From Solirubrobacter sp035555675 (GTDB lineage Bacteria > Actinomycetota > Thermoleophilia > Solirubrobacterales > Solirubrobacteraceae): 39,645 nucleotides of DNA. The notes beneath the pieces are model-generated. The model was not told where the DNA came from. It did not search any database and saw only the letters and a program-made list of their open reading frames with translations. Each line of letters begins with the position of its first letter. Position 1 is the first letter of the stretch. Location of the stretch: the NCBI GenBank assembly GCA_035555675.1, contig DATMGH010000190.1:1-39645 (forward strand), given 5' to 3'. A program made the position numbers and the translations under genes. Shown here piece by piece: positions 14,250 to 22,044 of this stretch.

Positions 14250-15659
14250 TTGCGCACGCGAGCGGGCATCCGGGTCCGAACGGCGGCCGCCCTTGCGGCG
14301 CTCGCTCTGCTTGCCGTGCCCGCGGCCGCGCACGCCCAGGGCGCGACGCTCGACGGCGCGCCGCTGAACGTCTACGCGAGCGGGTTCGGGGCGATCCAGG
14401 TGCGCGTCGACGGCCTTCCCGCCGGGCTCTTCTACGACCCCGCCGAGGATCCCGCGCACGCCGGCCTGGAGATCAAGGAGGGCGACGCGTACTACCCGCT
14501 CGAGGACGGCTTCAACGTCGCGCCCGGGCGGACGAACGTCGAGCCGGCCGTGGTCGTGGCCAACGCGGACGGCAGCCGCACGCTGCACACGGCCTACACG
14601 GTCGGGCCGCACCTGCGCGTGAGCGAGGACCACACGTACGCCGACGGGACGACGTCGATCGCGGCGCACTACGCGATCACGAACGTCTCCGCCGCCCCGG
14701 TGTCGCTGCGCGCCGGTGCGCTCGCCGACCTCTACGTCGGCAACAACGACAGCGGCAACGGCGTGATCTCCAACGTCGCGCCGCGGTTCGTCGGCGGGCG
14801 CGACGAGGCCGCCGGGCTCGTCTACGGCCTGCAGGAGGTCACCCCGTGGGGCGCGCTGCAGGAGGGCGACTACGAGCGCGTGTTCGACAACTTCGCCGGC
14901 GCCGGGCTCGACAACACGGTCGACGCGCTGGCGCCGGACAACGGCGTCGGCGTGAGCTGGGAGCTCGACAACGTGGCGCCCGGGGAGACGCGCACGCTCG
15001 ACGTGCGCTGGCTGCTGGCCGCCGCGGCGCCGCCCGGCACGACGTCGCCCGGCGGGCCGGACGCGGACGGCGTGATCCACGCCGTCCAGGGCGGCACGCT
15101 GCCGCCGCCGGTGCCGGGCAAGGCGGTCAACGTCCGGCTGCTCAAGGGCAAGGTCTGCTTCACGCCGCCCAAGACGAAGAAGTGCATCCCGCTCAAGGAC
15201 CCGGTGCAGATCCCGCTCGGGAGCCTGATCGACACCACCAAGGGGCGGATCGCGCTCGTCTCGGCCGCGGACAAGGACGGCACCGTGCAGTCGGCGTGGT
15301 TTTACTCGGGGATCTTCAAGATCGGCCAGACGAAGGGCTCGAGCCCGATCACCGAGCTCACGCTGGCCGGGCCGAAGCTGAGCTGCACGAAGCCGAAGAA
15401 GGCCAAGCGCGCGGTCGCCTCGGCCAAGAAGAAGAAGCCCAAGACGCGGCGGCTGTGGGGCAACGGCAAGGGCCGGTTCCGGACCAACGGGCAGTTCAGC
15501 TCGGCGACGGTGCGCGGGACCAAGTGGGTCGTGATCGATCGCTGCGACGGCACGCTGACGCAGGTCAAGCAGGGCAGCGTGCTGGTGCGCGACAAGGTCC
15601 GGCGCAAGAACGTGATCGTCCGGGCCGGCAAGCAGTACCTCGCGCGCAAGAAGAAGTGA
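14250..15659 (+). CDS. Secreted FecR-like domain protein
   Basis: About 469 residues from TTG 14250 (482 if TTG 14211 is used). The shorter start gives a clean signal peptide, MRTRAGIRVRTAAALAALAL followed by a cut after AHA/Q, and leaves TTGACA as promoter. The first half (to about residue 280) is an all-beta domain with no family I recognise. The C-terminal half (about 295-469) resembles FecR-type domains seen in Solirubrobacterales: VQIPLGSLIDTTKGRIALVS, WFYSGIFKIGQ, RRLWGNGKGRFRTNGQFSSA, VRGTKWVVIDRCDGTLTQV and a basic tail. It carries a Lys-rich loop and conserved Cys. FecR-like domains sense or relay signals in the envelope. The stop overlaps the GTG of the DUF3307 gene, so it is coupled to the cyclase operon. 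No Shine-Dalgarno is seen for either start. Confidence 0.7.
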   Translation: MRTRAGIRVRTAAALAALALLAVPAAAHAQGATLDGAPLNVYASGFGAIQVRVDGLPAGLFYDPAEDPAHAGLEIKEGDAYYPLEDGFNVAPGRTNVEPAVVVANADGSRTLHTAYTVGPHLRVSEDHTYADGTTSIAAHYAITNVSAAPVSLRAGALADLYVGNNDSGNGVISNVAPRFVGGRDEAAGLVYGLQEVTPWGALQEGDYERVFDNFAGAGLDNTVDALAPDNGVGVSWELDNVAPGETRTLDVRWLLAAAAPPGTTSPGGPDADGVIHAVQGGTLPPPVPGKAVNVRLLKGKVCFTPPKTKKCIPLKDPVQIPLGSLIDTTKGRIALVSAADKDGTVQSAWFYSGIFKIGQTKGSSPITELTLAGPKLSCTKPKKAKRAVASAKKKKPKTRRLWGNGKGRFRTNGQFSSATVRGTKWVVIDRCDGTLTQVKQGSVLVRDKVRRKNVIVRAGKQYLARKKK

Positions 15660-16051
15660 ACTGGGTCTCGGTCCTCGCCGGCTTCCTCGTCGCCCATATG
15701 GTGGGTGACTACCTGTTCCAGACCGACTGGCAGGCGCGCAACAAGCGCGGCGGGCTGACGCACGGGGGCGTGTCGCGGCGGGCGCTGCTCAGCCACGTGT
15801 CCACGTACACGCTGGCGTTCCTGCCGGCGTTCATCTGGATCGGCACCGAGCTCGACGCCGGCTGGGCGATCGCCGCCGCCGTGCTCGTGTTCGTCCCGCA
15901 CCTGGTGATCGACGACGGGCGGCTGGTCGCGCTGTACCTGGCGCGGGTCAAGCGCGCGGACGGGCTGAACCTGGGGCTGGCGGCGTCGGTCGACCAGTCG
16001 TTTCACGTGCTCTCGCTGTTTCTGGCGGCGGCGGTGATCGGGGCGGCATGA
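15656..16051 (+). CDS. DUF3307-family small membrane protein
   Basis: A 131-residue membrane protein starting with GTG 15656, overlapping the previous stop as GTGA. The N-terminus NWVSVLAGFLVAHMVGDYLF followed by QTDWQARNK is the DUF3307 hallmark (a HxxGDxxxQTxxxAxxK pattern). Four hydrophobic segments are visible, and a conserved HLVIDDGR block (HxxID type) sits before the last. The function of the family is not established. It overlaps the cyclase start by ATGA (16048-16051), so all three genes are translationally coupled. An upstream in-frame extension is open but mirrors the FecR-like gene and is not used. Confidence 0.8.
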   Translation: MNWVSVLAGFLVAHMVGDYLFQTDWQARNKRGGLTHGGVSRRALLSHVSTYTLAFLPAFIWIGTELDAGWAIAAAVLVFVPHLVIDDGRLVALYLARVKRADGLNLGLAASVDQSFHVLSLFLAAAVIGAA

Positions 16052-18939
16052 ACCGCCGCAAGAGCTCGACGCTCGCGCTGCTGGCCGTCGGGGTGCTGGC
16101 CGCGATCGTCGGGTTGGTGTTCGACGCCGCGCACGGGCTGAAGGCGACCGAGCGGGCGACGATCGACGCGCGGTTCTCGATCCGCGGTGACCAGGCACCG
16201 CCGAAGGACGTGGTGCTGGTCGCGATGGACAACCGCGCGGTCGGGCACGGGAAGGTGCCGTTCGACCGGCGGCGGCACGCGAAGGTGATCGAGCAGCTGA
16301 CCAAGGCCGGCGCGGGCGTGATCGCCTACGACGTGCAGTTCACCGAGGCCAGCGACTCCGCAGCGGCCGACGAGGCGCTGTACGAGGCGGTCAGCAAGGC
16401 GCCGCGGATCGTGCTCGGCACCACCGAGGTGTTCCCGGGCGGGCAGACGGAGATCTTCGGCGGCGACGACGCGCTGGCCCAGAGCGGGGCGACGCCGGCC
16501 GCGTCGGTGATCCCGGTCGACACCGGCGGGCGCCTGCGGCGGCTGCAGTTCAAGATCAACGACCTCGACTCGTTCGCGGTCGCCGCCGCGCGCATCAAGC
16601 TCGGGCGCAAGACGCTGCTGCCGGCCGGCCACAGCGCGTGGATCGACTACCCCGGCCCGGTGCGGCGGCTGAGCTTCGCCGACGTCGAGAGCGGGCACTT
16701 CCCGGCGTCGGCGGTGCGCGGGAAGGTCGTCGTGGTCGGCGCCACGGCGGACGCGTTCGGCGATTTCCAGCGCACCCCGGTGAGCGACCGGATGCCGGGC
16801 GCGGAAGTGCAGGCGGCGGCGATCGACACCGTCCTGCGCGGGTTCCCGCTGCGCGACGCCGCCTGGTGGACCGACGCGCTGCTGATCATCGCGCTGGCGT
16901 TCGTGCCGCCGCTGATCGCGCTGCGCTTCGGGGCGATCCCGGCCGTGCTCGGCGGGCTGGTCGCGATCGGCGCGTACCTGGTCGCGGCGCAGCTGGCGTT
17001 CGACTCGGGCACGATCGTCACGGTGGTGCCGCCGCTCGCGGCGGCGGCGGTGGCGCTGGCGCTGACGCCGCCGGTCGCGAACCCGTCGCGGATCCCGCTC
17101 GGCGGCGTGCTCCAGGAGCTGGGGCCGCCGCGCGCGAACCCGCGCTCGCGCCGGCTGCAGGCCGGATCGCTGCTCGGCTCGGCGGTGCTGATCGTCGCGT
17201 CCGTGCTGGTGCTGCAGGCGACCGGTGTGCTGCAGCGCACGGAGCTCTCGACGGTCAATGAGCGGTTCGACATCCGCGGCAGCACCGGTGCGCCGTCGAA
17301 CATCGTGCTGGTCGCGATCGACGACTTCACGTTCACGACGCCGCCGAAGCCGACCTGGCCGTTCCCGCGCTCGATGCACGCGAAGGTGATCCGCAACCTG
17401 ACCAAGGCGGGGGCGAAGGTGATCGCCTACGACGTCCAGTTCACGGAGGCCAGCGGTGACACCGAGGAAGCCGTCAGGGACGACCGGGAGCTGCTCGACG
17501 CGGTCACCGCGGCGGACGGCAAGGTGGTGCTGGCCACGACCGAGGTGCGTCCGGACGGCTCCACCGAGATCTTCAGCTTCGCCGGCGACGACGCGCTCGC
17601 CAAGAGCAAGGCGGTGCCGGCGTTCTCGGCGTACGGCAAGGACGCGGACGGCAAGATCCGGCGCATCAAGGCGTCCGAGAACGGCCTGATCTCGTTCGAC
17701 CTCGCGACCGCCAGCCTGGCCGTGGGGCACCCGATCAAGGCGCCGTCGGACGACCCGTGGATCGACTACTTCGGTCCGCCCGAGACGGTCAAGACGCTCA
17801 GCTTCGTCGACGTCGAGCGTGGGCAGTTCAACCCGGCGGACGTGCGCGGCAAGATCGTCGTCGTCGGGTCGACCTCGAGCGTGCTGCAGGACTTCCACGC
17901 CACGTCGACCAGCCATTCGGACCTGATGGCGGGCCCGGAGATCCACGCCAACGCGATCGACACGGTGCTGCGCGGGTTCCCGCTGCGCGACGGTCCGCAC
18001 TGGCTGAACCTGGCGATGGTGATCGTGCTCGGGCTGCTCGCGCCGATCGCCGGGCTGCGCCTGAAGCCGCTGCCGTCGGCGGCGGTCGGCGTCGCCGGGC
18101 TGGTGGCGCTGCTGGTCGGCGCCCAGGTCGCGTTCCAGCACGGGGGCGCGATCATCCAGGTCGTCTATCCGTTCATGGCCGGGTTCCTGGCGCTGCTGGC
18201 GACGGGGGTCATCCATGGGCTCACGACCGCGTTCGAGCGCGAGCAGGCCCGCGACGCGTTCGCGCGCTTCGTCCCCGAGGCCGTCGTCGATCAGGTGCTC
18301 GCGGACGCGGACGGCGTGCGGCTCGGCGGCGTCCGGCGCGAGGGCACGGTCATGTTCAGCGACCTGCGCGGGTTCACGAGCTTCTCGGAGACGCTCGAGC
18401 CGGAGCGGGTGATCGAGTCGCTGAACCGCTACCTGAGCGAGATGAGCGAGGCCATCCTCGACCACGGCGGCACGCTGGTCGCGTACATGGGGGACGGCAT
18501 CATGGCGGTGTTCGGCGCGCCGCTGCAGCAGGACGATCACGCCGACCGCGCGCTGGAGGCCGCGCGCGACATGCTCTCGCGGATGGACGGCTTCAACGGC
18601 TGGCTGCGCGAGCAGGAGCTGCACGACGGGTTCAAGATGGGCATCGGGCTCAACAGCGGGCCGGTCATGTCCGGCAACGTGGGCTCCGAGCGCCGGCTCG
18701 AGTACACCGCGCTGGGCGACACCACGAACACCGCGGCGCGCCTGGAGGGCATGACCAAGGGCACGCCGCACCAGCTCTTCATCTCCGACACCACCAAGCA
18801 GATGCTCACGCGCGCGGCCGACGACCTCGTCCAGGTCGGGGAGGCCGAGGTGCGGGGGCGCAAGGCGAAGGTCGTGCTGTGGTCGATCGGCGAGCCGGCG
18901 CCCGCGCCCGCGCCGACCGAGCACGCCGAAGCATCATGA
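16048..18939 (+). CDS. Adenylate/guanylate cyclase with two tandem CHASE2 sensor domains
   Basis: A 963-residue class III cyclase. Order: TM (about 8-28), CHASE2 domain 1 (about 30-270), a TM cluster (about 275-345), TM (about 377-397), CHASE2 domain 2 (about 400-650), a second TM cluster (about 653-735) and the cyclase domain (about 755-945). The two CHASE2 copies share motifs: AKVIxxLTKAGAxVIAYDVQFTEAS, an IxxVxLGTTEV/KVVLATTEV block, VRGKxVVVG and AIDTVLRGFPLRD. The catalytic domain has metal Asp772 (MFSDLRGFTSF), Asp816 (MGDGIMAVFG) and the transition-state pair N894/R898 (NTAARLE), so it should be active and make cAMP (or cGMP). CHASE2 senses unknown extracellular signals. Usual family members have one CHASE2; here the whole sensor-TM unit is duplicated. 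It ends with an Ala/Pro-rich tail, and its stop lies inside the vapBC operator. Confidence 0.9.
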   Translation: MNRRKSSTLALLAVGVLAAIVGLVFDAAHGLKATERATIDARFSIRGDQAPPKDVVLVAMDNRAVGHGKVPFDRRRHAKVIEQLTKAGAGVIAYDVQFTEASDSAAADEALYEAVSKAPRIVLGTTEVFPGGQTEIFGGDDALAQSGATPAASVIPVDTGGRLRRLQFKINDLDSFAVAAARIKLGRKTLLPAGHSAWIDYPGPVRRLSFADVESGHFPASAVRGKVVVVGATADAFGDFQRTPVSDRMPGAEVQAAAIDTVLRGFPLRDAAWWTDALLIIALAFVPPLIALRFGAIPAVLGGLVAIGAYLVAAQLAFDSGTIVTVVPPLAAAAVALALTPPVANPSRIPLGGVLQELGPPRANPRSRRLQAGSLLGSAVLIVASVLVLQATGVLQRTELSTVNERFDIRGSTGAPSNIVLVAIDDFTFTTPPKPTWPFPRSMHAKVIRNLTKAGAKVIAYDVQFTEASGDTEEAVRDDRELLDAVTAADGKVVLATTEVRPDGSTEIFSFAGDDALAKSKAVPAFSAYGKDADGKIRRIKASENGLISFDLATASLAVGHPIKAPSDDPWIDYFGPPETVKTLSFVDVERGQFNPADVRGKIVVVGSTSSVLQDFHATSTSHSDLMAGPEIHANAIDTVLRGFPLRDGPHWLNLAMVIVLGLLAPIAGLRLKPLPSAAVGVAGLVALLVGAQVAFQHGGAIIQVVYPFMAGFLALLATGVIHGLTTAFEREQARDAFARFVPEAVVDQVLADADGVRLGGVRREGTVMFSDLRGFTSFSETLEPERVIESLNRYLSEMSEAILDHGGTLVAYMGDGIMAVFGAPLQQDDHADRALEAARDMLSRMDGFNGWLREQELHDGFKMGIGLNSGPVMSGNVGSERRLEYTALGDTTNTAARLEGMTKGTPHQLFISDTTKQMLTRAADDLVQVGEAEVRGRKAKVVLWSIGEPAPAPAPTEHAEAS

Positions 18940-18961
18940 TGCTTCGAACTATGATGCATTG
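18928..18961 (+). promoter_or_regulatory. Palindromic operator and promoter of vapBC
   Basis: GAAGCATCATGATGCTTC (18928-18945) is a perfect 18-bp palindrome. Its half-site TGATGC recurs at 18952-18957 and 18960-18965. TATGAT (18950-18955) is a near-consensus -10 box 6 nt before the ATG, so the mRNA would be leaderless. The palindrome lies upstream of the -10, covers the cyclase stop and is well placed for autorepression by the antitoxin complex. Confidence 0.7.
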
Positions 18962-19222
18962 ATGCGCACGACGGTCACGCTGGACGACGACCTGATCGAT
19001 CAGCTCAAGCGGCGCGCACGCGAGCGCGATCTGCCGTTCAAGGACGTCCTCAACGAGGCGCTTCGGATCGGGCTGGCGGGCGGGGCTCCCGCCGCCTCGC
19101 CGTACCGGATGCGCCCGCGCGAGCTCGGCGTCCGCCCGGGGGTGGATCTCACGAAGGCGCTTGCGCTCGCGGCGGAGCTCGAGGACACGGAGATCGTGCG
19201 CGAGCTCGAGCAGGGCCGGTGA
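18962..19222 (+). CDS. vapB: VapB-type antitoxin (ribbon-helix-helix)
   Basis: An 86-residue protein. The N-terminus MRTTVTLDDDLIDQLKRRAR is the strand-helix start of a ribbon-helix-helix DNA-binding domain, with the second helix in FKDVLNEALRIGLAG. The C-terminal part, with SPYRMRPRELGVRPGVDL and an acidic ELEDTEIVRELEQGR end, should wrap the toxin. VapB binds and neutralises VapC and represses the operon. An in-frame TTG lies one codon earlier; I chose ATG 18962 because it follows the -10 box at leaderless distance. The gene is coupled to the toxin by a GTGA overlap. Confidence 0.88.
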   Translation: MRTTVTLDDDLIDQLKRRARERDLPFKDVLNEALRIGLAGGAPAASPYRMRPRELGVRPGVDLTKALALAAELEDTEIVRELEQGR

Positions 19223-19644
19223 GGATCCCGGACCTCAACGTGCTCCTGTACGGCGCCGACGCGACCGCGAGCCGGCACGCGCCGGCGCGGGCGTGGATCG
19301 AGCGCGCCCTGTCGGCGACGGAGACCGTCGGGTTCCCGCTGGTCGTGCTGTTGGGGTTCATCCGCATCGCCACCAACCCGCGCGTGATGACGGACCCGCT
19401 GACCGCGAGCGAGGCGTTCGACTTCGTCGAGGAATGGCTCGCGCAGCCGCCTGCGGTGGTCCTTCATCCCGGCCGGAGGCACCTCGGCCTGTGCCGCGAG
19501 TTGCTCGAAGTGGCAGGCACCGCGGGCAACCTGACCACGGACGCGCACCTGGCCGCGCTGGCGATCGAGCACGGCGCGACGCTCGCCAGCTTCGACGGCG
19601 ACTTCCACCGCTTCGCGGCCCTCAGCCTCGAATACCTGGGCTGA
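19219..19644 (+). CDS. vapC: VapC-type PIN-domain ribonuclease toxin
   Basis: A 141-residue PIN-domain protein starting with GTG 19219, overlapping the vapB stop. The first acidic residue is in RIPDLNVLLYGAD. The C-terminal acidic cluster is in NLTTDAHLAALAIEHGATLASFDGDFHRF. The mid-domain segment VVLLGFIRIATNPRVM is typical of the Mycobacterium-type PIN subfamily, in which the second acidic residue of other PIN domains is not conserved. VapC toxins cut tRNA or rRNA when free of VapB. The length is normal and the gene appears intact. The RNA target cannot be told from sequence. The stop at 19644 is followed by a 115-bp gap before the next operon. Confidence 0.9.
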   Translation: MRIPDLNVLLYGADATASRHAPARAWIERALSATETVGFPLVVLLGFIRIATNPRVMTDPLTASEAFDFVEEWLAQPPAVVLHPGRRHLGLCRELLEVAGTAGNLTTDAHLAALAIEHGATLASFDGDFHRFAALSLEYLG

Positions 19645-19674
19645 CAGCGTGCAGGCATCTCGACGTACGTCCCG

Positions 19675-19759
19675 TTGACCTGCGCACCGGGTTCTGGAAA
19701 GGTGGCGCCTTCGGAGCTCCGGGTCTGGGGCCAGAGAGGGTCGGTTGAGGAGGGAGTGC
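19675..19759 (+). promoter_or_regulatory. Leader of the LVIVD/copper operon with strong ribosome binding site
   Basis: TTGACC at 19675-19680 is a possible -35 box, but no good -10 follows. GGAGG at 19749-19753 is 6 nt before ATG 19760 and fixes the start. GGGTCT at 19721-19726, 33 nt before the ATG, partly matches the block upstream of the M1 genes. Confidence 0.4.
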
Positions 19760-22039
19760 ATGCGAGCAAGGACTCGCGCGGCGGTGATGGTCGCCACCGC
19801 GGTCTTGTTGGGAACCGGTACCGCCTACGGGGCGGAGCTGCCGCGTGGCCCGGTAACGGAGCAATCGGTCGCGGCCGCGCAGGCTGAGGCCGCCAGCGCG
19901 GCATCCGCTTCGACCGCTGCGGCGCAGGCCGCGGCGCTCGCGCAGGTGGCGCTGGACCAGGCCAAGGCCGCCGCGCAAGCCGCCGCCGACGCTGCCACCG
20001 CCAACCCCACGCCTGAGAACCAGGCCGCCGCCTCCGCGGCCGCCGCCGCGCAGGCCGCGGCCCAAACCGCGTACGACGACAAGGCCGCCGCCGCCGCGGC
20101 CGCCGCCGCCGCCGCGACCGCCGCGTCGGACAACGCGAACCGCGAGGCCGCGTCGTTCTCGCGCGTCAACAAGGGCGCGTCGACCGAGGGCACGACTGAG
20201 ATCCCGGAGACCGATCCGGTGATCGACACCGCCCTGCACAGCGACAACGTCACGCTCGTCGACCACGTCCGCGGCGTGTTCTCGACCACGACGGCCGGCA
20301 AGAGCTGCCCGGCGTACAACCCGACCAAGTGCCCGGGCTACGCCTCGCTGAACTTCGTGCACTTCGAGAACCTCGGCTACGACGTGATGGTCGCCAACGG
20401 CACCGCCGGCCTGGCGATCTGGTCGCTCAAGGACCCGGCGCACCCGAAGTGGATCGGCAAGGTCACGGTCGACGACCTCAAGACGATCCTGCCCGACGGC
20501 GCCTCCCTGAACCAGTTCTGGGAGGGCGAGAACATGACCGTCGACAGCCGCCGCAAGCTCGTCTTCATGTCGCGCGACTCGGGCCAGAAGGGCCAGATCA
20601 TCGTCGACATCAAGGACCCGTGGCACCCGCAGCTGCTGGGCTTCTCCAAGAACTTCCAGGGCCACACCAACACGTGCCTGAACGACTGCCGCTTCCTGTG
20701 GTCGGTCGGCGGCACGCAGGGCTCGCCGGTGCGCAACAGCTCGCCGGTGTCGGTCACCGACATCCGCGACCCGCTGCACCCGTTCGTCTACCCGGCGCCG
20801 TTCGCGTCCGACGTGCGGCGCAGCGGCTCGACGTCCGGCTCGACGCACTCGGTCGACGTCGACTTCGAGGGCATCGTCTGGGTCTCGGGCTCCGGCGGCG
20901 TCCGCGGCTACTACACCGAGGGCCTGCACAAGGACCCGGCGACCGGCCAGGACCGCTACGCCACGCCGTATGACCCGATCCCGTACGCCGGTGGCAGCGT
21001 CGCCGGCAGCGACACGGCGTTCATGCACAACGCGTACCGCTTCCCGAACGCGCTCGGCGGCCACGCGGCCGGCGACGTGATGCTGATCACCAACGAGAAC
21101 AACAGCACCAGCTGCACCACGGCGGGCGCGTTCATCATCTCCTCGCTGGCGGGGACCTACGACGCGACCGACAACGTCTCGTCGGCGACCCGCATGCAGC
21201 GCCTGGCGCTGTACCGCACGGCCGGCAAGCCCGGCGAGTTCCACGGCACGGTCGGGACCACCACCGTCGGCGACTGCTCGGCGCACTGGTTCACGGTCAA
21301 GGGCAACATCGTCGCGCTCGGCAACTACGAGCAGGGCGTGCGCTTCCTCGACATCACCGATCCGACCAACCCGCAGCAGGTCGGCTGGTGGCGTGCCCAG
21401 GCGCGCGCCGCGACCGGCGATCAGCCCGAGGTTCTCTCGAGCGACACATCGGCCGCCTACTGGCACGGCGACTACGTCTACGTCTCCGACTACCAGCGCG
21501 GCATCGACATCCTCAAGCTCGACAACGCCGCGATGCGCGGCAAGATCGAGCCGAAGGCGTGCTGGAACTCCTGCGAGGACGCGCAGGTCGTCAACCCGGT
21601 GTCGACGAGCGCGCAGGGCGGCGCCGGGGGCAGCGTGCCCGCGACGCTCTCGCTGACGCTCGGCGCCGGCGCCTCGTTCGGCCCGTTCACGCCGGGCCTG
21701 GCGACGGACTACACGGCGTCGACGACCGCGAACGTGATCTCGTCCGCGGGCGACGGCACGCTGTCCGTGTCCGACCCGGGCGCCAACGCCGGCCACCTGG
21801 TCAACGGCACGTTCTCGCTCCCGTCGGCGCTGCAGGCGAAGGCCTCCAGCCCGGCCGGCAGCGGCGGCGCGCTCGCGGACCTGGGGAGCTCGCCGACCTC
21901 GCTGCTCACCTACAGCGGCCCGGTCAGCAACGACAACGTGACGGTGGCGTTCCAGCAGCACATCGGTGCCGGCGACGCGCTGCGCACCGGCTCGTACAGC
22001 AAGACGCTGACGTTCACCCTGGCCACGACGAACCCGTAG
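19760..22039 (+). CDS. Secreted LVIVD-repeat beta-propeller protein with Ala-rich coiled coil and C-terminal module
   Basis: A 759-residue secreted protein. A signal peptide (about 1-26) is followed by a very Ala-rich, probably helical or coiled-coil region (about 35-130). Next comes a propeller region (about 150-615) with LVIVD-type repeats, such as GLAIWSLKDPAHPKWIGKV, IIVDIKDPWHPQLLG, VSVTDIRDPLHPFVY, VRFLDITDPTNPQQVGWW and IDILKLDNAA. The C-terminal module (626-759) is the one found in the two M1 peptidases. LVIVD repeats are known from archaeal and bacterial surface proteins of unknown function. An in-frame TTG at 19745 is possible but ATG 19760 has the best-spaced GGAGG. The coiled coil could span the cell wall while the C-terminal module attaches the protein. 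It is followed after only 5 bp by a binding-protein gene, so it probably heads the five-gene operon to 26159. Confidence 0.8.
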   Translation: MRARTRAAVMVATAVLLGTGTAYGAELPRGPVTEQSVAAAQAEAASAASASTAAAQAAALAQVALDQAKAAAQAAADAATANPTPENQAAASAAAAAQAAAQTAYDDKAAAAAAAAAAATAASDNANREAASFSRVNKGASTEGTTEIPETDPVIDTALHSDNVTLVDHVRGVFSTTTAGKSCPAYNPTKCPGYASLNFVHFENLGYDVMVANGTAGLAIWSLKDPAHPKWIGKVTVDDLKTILPDGASLNQFWEGENMTVDSRRKLVFMSRDSGQKGQIIVDIKDPWHPQLLGFSKNFQGHTNTCLNDCRFLWSVGGTQGSPVRNSSPVSVTDIRDPLHPFVYPAPFASDVRRSGSTSGSTHSVDVDFEGIVWVSGSGGVRGYYTEGLHKDPATGQDRYATPYDPIPYAGGSVAGSDTAFMHNAYRFPNALGGHAAGDVMLITNENNSTSCTTAGAFIISSLAGTYDATDNVSSATRMQRLALYRTAGKPGEFHGTVGTTTVGDCSAHWFTVKGNIVALGNYEQGVRFLDITDPTNPQQVGWWRAQARAATGDQPEVLSSDTSAAYWHGDYVYVSDYQRGIDILKLDNAAMRGKIEPKACWNSCEDAQVVNPVSTSAQGGAGGSVPATLSLTLGAGASFGPFTPGLATDYTASTTANVISSAGDGTLSVSDPGANAGHLVNGTFSLPSALQAKASSPAGSGGALADLGSSPTSLLTYSGPVSNDNVTVAFQQHIGAGDALRTGSYSKTLTFTLATTNP
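21635..22036 (+). repeat. C-terminal module, copy 3 (codons 626-759)
   Basis: Same module as in the two M1 peptidases, from VPATLSLTLGAGASFG to YSKTLTFTLATTNP, joined here to a propeller rather than a peptidase. It too ends at the stop codon. Confidence 0.9.
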
Positions 22040-22044
22040 TACCG

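Noticed and set aside
19865..20150. GC-rich Ala-codon tract as a possible DNA repeat or recombination site
   Set aside because: The units are irregular GCC/GCG/GCA Ala codons within a good reading frame. A coiled-coil or helical protein segment explains it.
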